A DNA stretch of 64,000 bases from JBDTSW01 sp963797835 (lineage in GTDB: Bacteria > Actinomycetota > Thermoleophilia > Solirubrobacterales > 70-9): positions 186,001-250,000 of the forward strand of contig CAWCRN010000026.1 in NCBI GenBank assembly GCA_963797835.1, written 5' to 3'. Each line of letters starts with the position of its first letter. The first letter of the stretch is position 1. Positions 60,266 through 64,000 of this stretch are shown in pieces. The translations under genes and the position numbers were made by a program. The notes below the pieces were generated by a model that saw only the letters and a program-made list of their open reading frames with translations, had not been told where the DNA came from and ran no database searches.

Positions 60266-61167
60266 CAAGCGTCGTCTCCTCCGCCTCGTCGCCCATGAAC
60301 GCCTCGGTCCCGGCGCAGCTGATGTAGATCAGGACCAGTGACCAGGATCGACCGCCATCATCATGAACGAGAGCGCCGCCGCCTCCGGGTAGTCGCGCTC
60401 GACCAGGTAGAGCGACTGGATCACGTTGCCGATCATCGCCTGGTCCGGCGCCGCCGAGGAGGGCGGCGTTGACGTAGTCGCCCGAACGCGGGGATGAAGG
60501 TGAGCAGGACGCCCGCGACGATCCCCGGGGCTGTCAGCGGCAGCGTCACCTTGCGGAACGCGGTCGCCGCGGAGGCGTAGAGGTCCTTCGCCGCCTCGAT
60601 CAGGCTGCGGTCGAGCTGCTCCAGGCTGGCGTAGATCGGCAGGATCATGAACGGCAGGAAGTTGTAGGTGAGCCCCGCGATCACCGCCCCCGCGGTCGTC
60701 GAGCACCCTGCCGTCTTCGGGGACCAGGCCGAGCACTGGAGGACGTCTGACGACTGGGCTCGTCGTCGCTGAGGATCGTCTTCCAGGCGATCGTCCGGAT
60801 CAGGTAGGTGGTGAAGAACGGCGCCACGACCGCGAACAGCAGGACCAGGCGCCAGCGTCGGCTCACCTTGAAGGCGATCGCGTAGGCGAGCGGGTAGGCG
60901 ATCAGGAGCGCCAGCAGGGTGGCCGCGATCCCGGCGTAGAGAACGTGCGGAGGATGCTGGTCGAACCGCGACCTCGAGCGCGTCGGGGAAGTTGGACCAC
61001 TCCCAGGTGAAGGCGAAGCCGCCGCTGGCAGCGAGCCCGAGCGCAGCGCCAGTCTCGCCCATGAAGTACATGGGCACGACGAAGAAGAGGACCAGCCAGA
61101 TCAGGCCCGGCCCGAGCAGGCCAGTACGGGACGAGCCGCCGGCTCCGGATGGCTCAGTGCGCCTCAC
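60265..61167 (-). pseudogene. potB: Polyamine ABC transporter permease PotB-like (multiply frameshifted)
   Basis: The first permease, beginning GTG at 61167 (MRRTEPSGAG) and overlapping the potD end. The first helix LLGPGLIWLVLFFVVPMYFM is in frame; the middle is broken. AGLTYNFLPFMILPIYASLEQL and the EAA loop LIEAAKDLYASAATAFRKVTLP read in one frame, clear marks of PotB-type permeases. The end, ISCAGTEAFMGDEAEE, lies in yet another frame. Several shifts occur in 900 bases. Confidence 0.7.
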
Positions 61168-62347
61168 CTCTGTCCAGATACGAGGCGGTCAGCCCGTCGT
61201 CAACTCGCCTGGTGATCTCCGTCGACCTGCTGCTCGACGGAGGGGTCGGCACGCCTGCGGCGTGCAGTCGGCCGTGAACTCGGCGTCGGGGAAGATCAGC
61301 GGGTTCTTGGCGAGCTCCGGGTCGCCCTCCTGCTCGAAGCACCTCCTTGACCCCGTCGACCGGGGTCACGTAGTTGACGTACTCGGCGATATCGGCCTGT
61401 ACCTCGGGCTCGTAGACGTAGTCCATGAACGCCAGCGCCGCGGCCGGGTTCGGCGCGCCGACCGGGATCACCATGTTGTCCGACCACAGGCTGCAGCCCT
61501 CGGTCGGGCATCAGCCACTCGGTGTTCGGGTCGTCGGCCAGATGCAGGAGCCGTCGCCCGACCAGCCGACGGCGGCGACGTGTTGCCGCTGGTGATGTCC
61601 TCGGTGTAGTCGTTGCCGGTGAAGCGCGGATCTGCCCGGACTCGAGCCGCTGCGCCGATCTTGTCGATCGCGGCCATCCAGTCCTCGGTCGGTGGCCTCG
61701 CGCGGGGTCGACGCCGTCGGTCTTCATGACCAGGGTGACGTCGTCGCGCATCTCGTCGAGCAGCGTGACACTGGCCCTCGTACTTGGGGTCGAACAGGTC
61801 GTTGATCGAGTCGATGTCGGGCGCCTCGGTCCTTGTCCGACCAGATCCCGGTCATCCCGCTCTGCCAGGGGACGGAGAATTCGCGGTCCGGGTCGAGCGT
61901 CGGGCTCGCGAGATCCGGGACGGATGTTCTCGAAGACGTCGGGAGGTCCGAGTGGTCGAGCTTCTGCAGGTAGCCGAGGTCGTACATATGCTTGGCCATC
62001 CAGTCGGTGACGACGAAGATGCTGCGCTCGCCCGACTCGCCCTGCGTCCAGCAGCGGCTGGATCTTCCCGAAGAACTCGAAGTTGTCGTTGATGTCCTCG
62101 ATGTACTCGACGTCGACGCCGGTCGCTCCGGTGAACTGGGCGAGCGAGTCGTCCTGTCGCCGCCGGGTCGACGTAGAGCGGCCAGTTCGAGATCACCGAG
62201 CTCGCCCTCGACCGGTCGCCGCCGCTGCCGCCTTCTCGGACGTTCGCCGGCCGTCGCTGCCGCAGGCGCCGACCGAGTGCCGCCACGCAGCGAGCCAGCG
62301 CCAGCCGGGCCGGCGCGCTCATGGTCGTTGGGCTGGTTGCGCTTCAT
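61154..62347 (-). pseudogene. potD: Polyamine ABC transporter substrate-binding protein PotD-like (multiply frameshifted)
   Basis: The extracellular binding protein, starting ATG 62347 after GGAGG. Pieces in alternating frames are typical of PotD/PotF: ISNWPLYVDP, QFTGATGVDVEYIEDINDNF, RSIFVVTDWMAKHMYDLGYL, SVPWQSGMTGIWSDK, NTEWLMPDRG and VIPVGAPNPAAALAFMDYVY. The family's Trp and Asp ligand residues are in these pieces. Both insertions and losses of a base are needed to align them. The N-terminal signal region is also out of frame. Its substrate is presumed to be putrescine or spermidine. Confidence 0.72.
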
Positions 62348-62380
62348 TGGCCCTCCTGGGGGGTTGGCTGTGGGTCGTCG

Positions 62381-63533
62381 TCAGGTCTCGGACTCGCGGA
62401 CGAGATGGATGTGCTCGGGCGCCCAGCTCAGCTGACCGGCGCGCCGCCGCCGGGGAGGCGGGCGCGCTCGGCCTCGTCGGCGTTCGGGACGAGGACGGTC
62501 ATCCTCACGTCGCCCTGGAGACGGACGACGATCTGCGTCGCGGTGCCGAGGAAGACGGAGGCCTCGACCACGCCGTCGACGCGTGGGCCAGTTCCCGTTG
62601 CCGTCGCCTGTTGGCGTCGATCAGGAGCTTCTCGGGCCGCACGACGGCGTGGCAGCGCTCGCCCTGGCGCAGAGCCATTGCGGTCGGCCTCGACCTCGAC
62701 GCCGCTGTCGAGCTCGCACCGCTGGCACGCCCGTTCGTCGCTTGGCTGACCACGCCCGGCATCAGGTTGGAGACGCCGATGAATCCCGCGACGAACGTGG
62801 TGGTGGGCCGCTCGTAGACGGCCTCCGGTGGCGCCACCTGCTCGATCCGGCCCTGGTTCATGACCGCGATCCGGTCCGACATCGTGAGCGCCTCCTCCTG
62901 GTCGTGCGTCACGTAGACGAACGTGATCCCGACGTCGCGCTGGATCCGCTTCAGCTCGATCTGGAGGCCCTTGCGCAGCTTCAGGTCGAGGGCGCCGAGG
63001 GGCTCGTCGAGGAGCAGGACCTTGGGCCGGTTCACGATCGCCCGCGCCAGCGCCACGCGCTGCTGCTGGCCGCCGGAGAGCTGGCTGGGCCGGCGGTTCG
63101 CCTCGCGGGCCAGCCCGACCCGCTCGAGCTCCTCCGCGACCCTGCCCTTGGTCTCGTCGCCGGCGACCTTCTGGCGGCGCAGGCCGAAGGCCACGTTGTC
63201 GGCCACGCTCAGGTGCGGGAACAGCGCGTAGCTCTGGAAGACGGTGTTGGTCGGGCGCTGGTGGGCGGGCAGGCCGGCGACGTCCTCGCCGTCGATCAGG
63301 ACGCGCCCGGAGGTGGGGTCCTCGAACCCGGCGATCATCCGCAGCGTGGTCGTCTTGCCGCAGCCGGACGGGCCGAGCAGGGTGAAGAACTCGCCGCTCG
63401 CGATATCGAGGTCGAGCGAGCGAACTGCCTCGAAGTCGCCAAAGCTCTTGGAAACCTGCTCGAGGCGCACGCTGGGCTCGGAGCCTTGGGCCCCGGGTCC
63501 CCGGTCCTCGACGGTCGGGGTCGCGCTGGTCAA
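62381..63533 (-). CDS. potA: Polyamine ABC transporter ATPase PotA-like (frameshifted in the C-terminal third)
   Basis: An ABC ATPase with a TOBE regulatory domain, about 380 residues expected. The first 255 residues are intact: Walker A LLGPSGCGKTTT, the VFQSYALFPHLSVADNVAFGL Q-loop region, signature LSGGQQQRVALARA, Walker B VLLLDEPLGALDLKLR and switch TFVYVTHDQEEAL. The TOBE part needs about four frame changes between 62735 and 62395 to read CELDSGVEVEADRNG, GERCHAVVRPEKLLI, EASVFLGTATQIVVRL and SWAPEHIHLVRES, ending with a stop at 62381-62383. First gene of the leftward operon, divergent from the aminotransferase gene. Confidence 0.86.
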
Positions 63534-63685
63534 CCCTCGCTCCTCACCCTGTTGGTCGCATCGTACAAGACTTCGGTGGTAGTCTGACCTCCGGCGTCGG
63601 TGTCGGGCTGTATCCCGGTGGGTACGGCTTGTACGGAACGTCGATAGCGGCCCATTTTCGGGGGATTCGGAGGAGGAGAGGCAGA
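63534..63685. promoter_or_regulatory. Divergent promoter region between potA and the aminotransferase gene
   Basis: 152 bases. CGTACAAG (63562-63569) and CTTGTACG (63628-63635) are perfect complements 58 bases apart, possible half-sites for a shared regulator. The strong AGGAGGAGAG just before 63686 is the ribosome-binding site of the rightward gene. No unambiguous -35/-10 pair was assigned. Confidence 0.35.
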
Positions 63686-64000
63686 ATGGCCACCACCGCG
63701 ACCACCGCAGAGACCAGGACGACTCCGGGCCTGCAGGACCTGGCCAAGCGCCATCTCTGGATGCACTTCACGCGGATGGGCGCGTTCGCCGATGCGGACG
63801 TGCCGATCATCGTCCGCGGCGAGGGGCCGTACGTCTATGACGAGCATGGGAACCGCTACCTGGACGGGCTCTCGGGCCTCTTCTGCTCCAACGCGGGCCA
63901 CGGCCGCACCGAGCTGGGCGAGGCCGGCGCGCGCCAGGTCGAGGAGCTCGACTTCGTCACGCTCTGGAGCTACGCACACCCACGGGCGATCGAGCTCGCC
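63686..64000 (+). CDS. Class III (omega) aminotransferase, N-terminal part (3' end beyond the window)
   Basis: The first 105 residues of a PLP-dependent class III aminotransferase. The start ATG at 63686 has AGGAGGAGAG just upstream. The N-terminal signature LAKRHLWMHFTRMGAF, the VRGEGPYVYDEHGNRYLDGLSGL strand-turn that opens the PLP domain, and CSNAGHGRTELGEA are typical of beta-alanine/putrescine-pyruvate aminotransferases. It is transcribed divergently from the polyamine transporter operon, supporting a role in polyamine or beta-alanine catabolism. The PLP Lys would lie beyond the window and cannot be checked. Confidence 0.87.
   Translation, partial: MATTATTAETRTTPGLQDLAKRHLWMHFTRMGAFADADVPIIVRGEGPYVYDEHGNRYLDGLSGLFCSNAGHGRTELGEAGARQVEELDFVTLWSYAHPRAIELA

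Noticed and set aside
1..64000. Mobile elements, prophage, CRISPR or defence genes
   Set aside because: No transposase, integrase, Cas or restriction motif was recognised and gene composition is uniform throughout.

Overview
The window is about 70% G+C chromosomal DNA with frequent GTG starts, tightly packed or overlapping genes (ATGA and GTGA junctions) and actinobacterial gene content: an Rpf-like muralytic protein, SpoIIE/STAS regulators, pstSCAB-phoU, ppk and ppx, CHAD proteins and CGNR zinc-finger proteins. Taken together this looks like a Thermoleophilia-type actinobacterium (Solirubrobacterales or a relative). That placement is inference; there is no rRNA or marker gene here. I saw no tRNA, rRNA, CRISPR array, insertion sequence or phage gene, so this is core chromosome rather than a mobile island.

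Layout. 0-5 kb: end of an S41 protease, RNase R, SmpB and a long Ala/Glu/Pro-rich coiled-coil protein with a C-terminal helix-hairpin-helix. 5-12.7 kb: flavin disulfide reductase, membrane metalloprotease, a secreted phospholipase A2, a polar amino acid ABC transporter, and an ECF sigma factor with a C-terminal proline-rich extension. 12.8-20 kb: VOC dioxygenase, D-lactate dehydrogenase-type FAD/Fe-S protein coupled to a benzoylformate decarboxylase-like enzyme, cupin, MFS exporter. 20-32 kb: CGNR regulator with an operator-like promoter, phosphoesterase, lipoate ligase family protein, Rpf-like protein behind a perfect CRP-type site, two enoyl-CoA hydratases, HD phosphohydrolase, a secreted protein of unknown function, K+/H+ antiporter, BBE flavoprotein, UppP.

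32-50 kb is the most coherent part, a phosphate and polyphosphate region: OmpR/PhoB-type regulator, pstSCAB-phoU, ppx, two CHAD genes, M1 peptidase, GH31 glycosidase, a PHP-glycosyltransferase fusion, ppk and dinB. Several intergenic regions carry GTTCAC-like units repeated at an exact 11-bp period, the geometry of actinobacterial PHO boxes. The clearest lie upstream of pstS, between a TIM-barrel gene and ppx, and upstream of the PHP-glycosyltransferase; weaker ones lie near the regulator, ppk and the first CHAD gene. I infer one regulon joining phosphate uptake, polyphosphate turnover and possibly a phosphate-sparing glycosyl transfer.

50-64 kb: small Cys protein, esterase/MmsA/aldehyde dehydrogenase operon, a partner-switching module (two STAS proteins and a SpoIIE phosphatase, no kinase), then a potABCD-type polyamine transporter divergent from a class III aminotransferase that runs off the window.

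A caution for all users: eleven otherwise normal genes (including pstC and pstB) are each broken by one frameshift, and in every case removing one base restores the frame. The interval from about 59.4 to 62.8 kb is far worse, with many shifts per gene. Sequence error is the simplest explanation, so these genes are annotated end to end with the disruption point stated.
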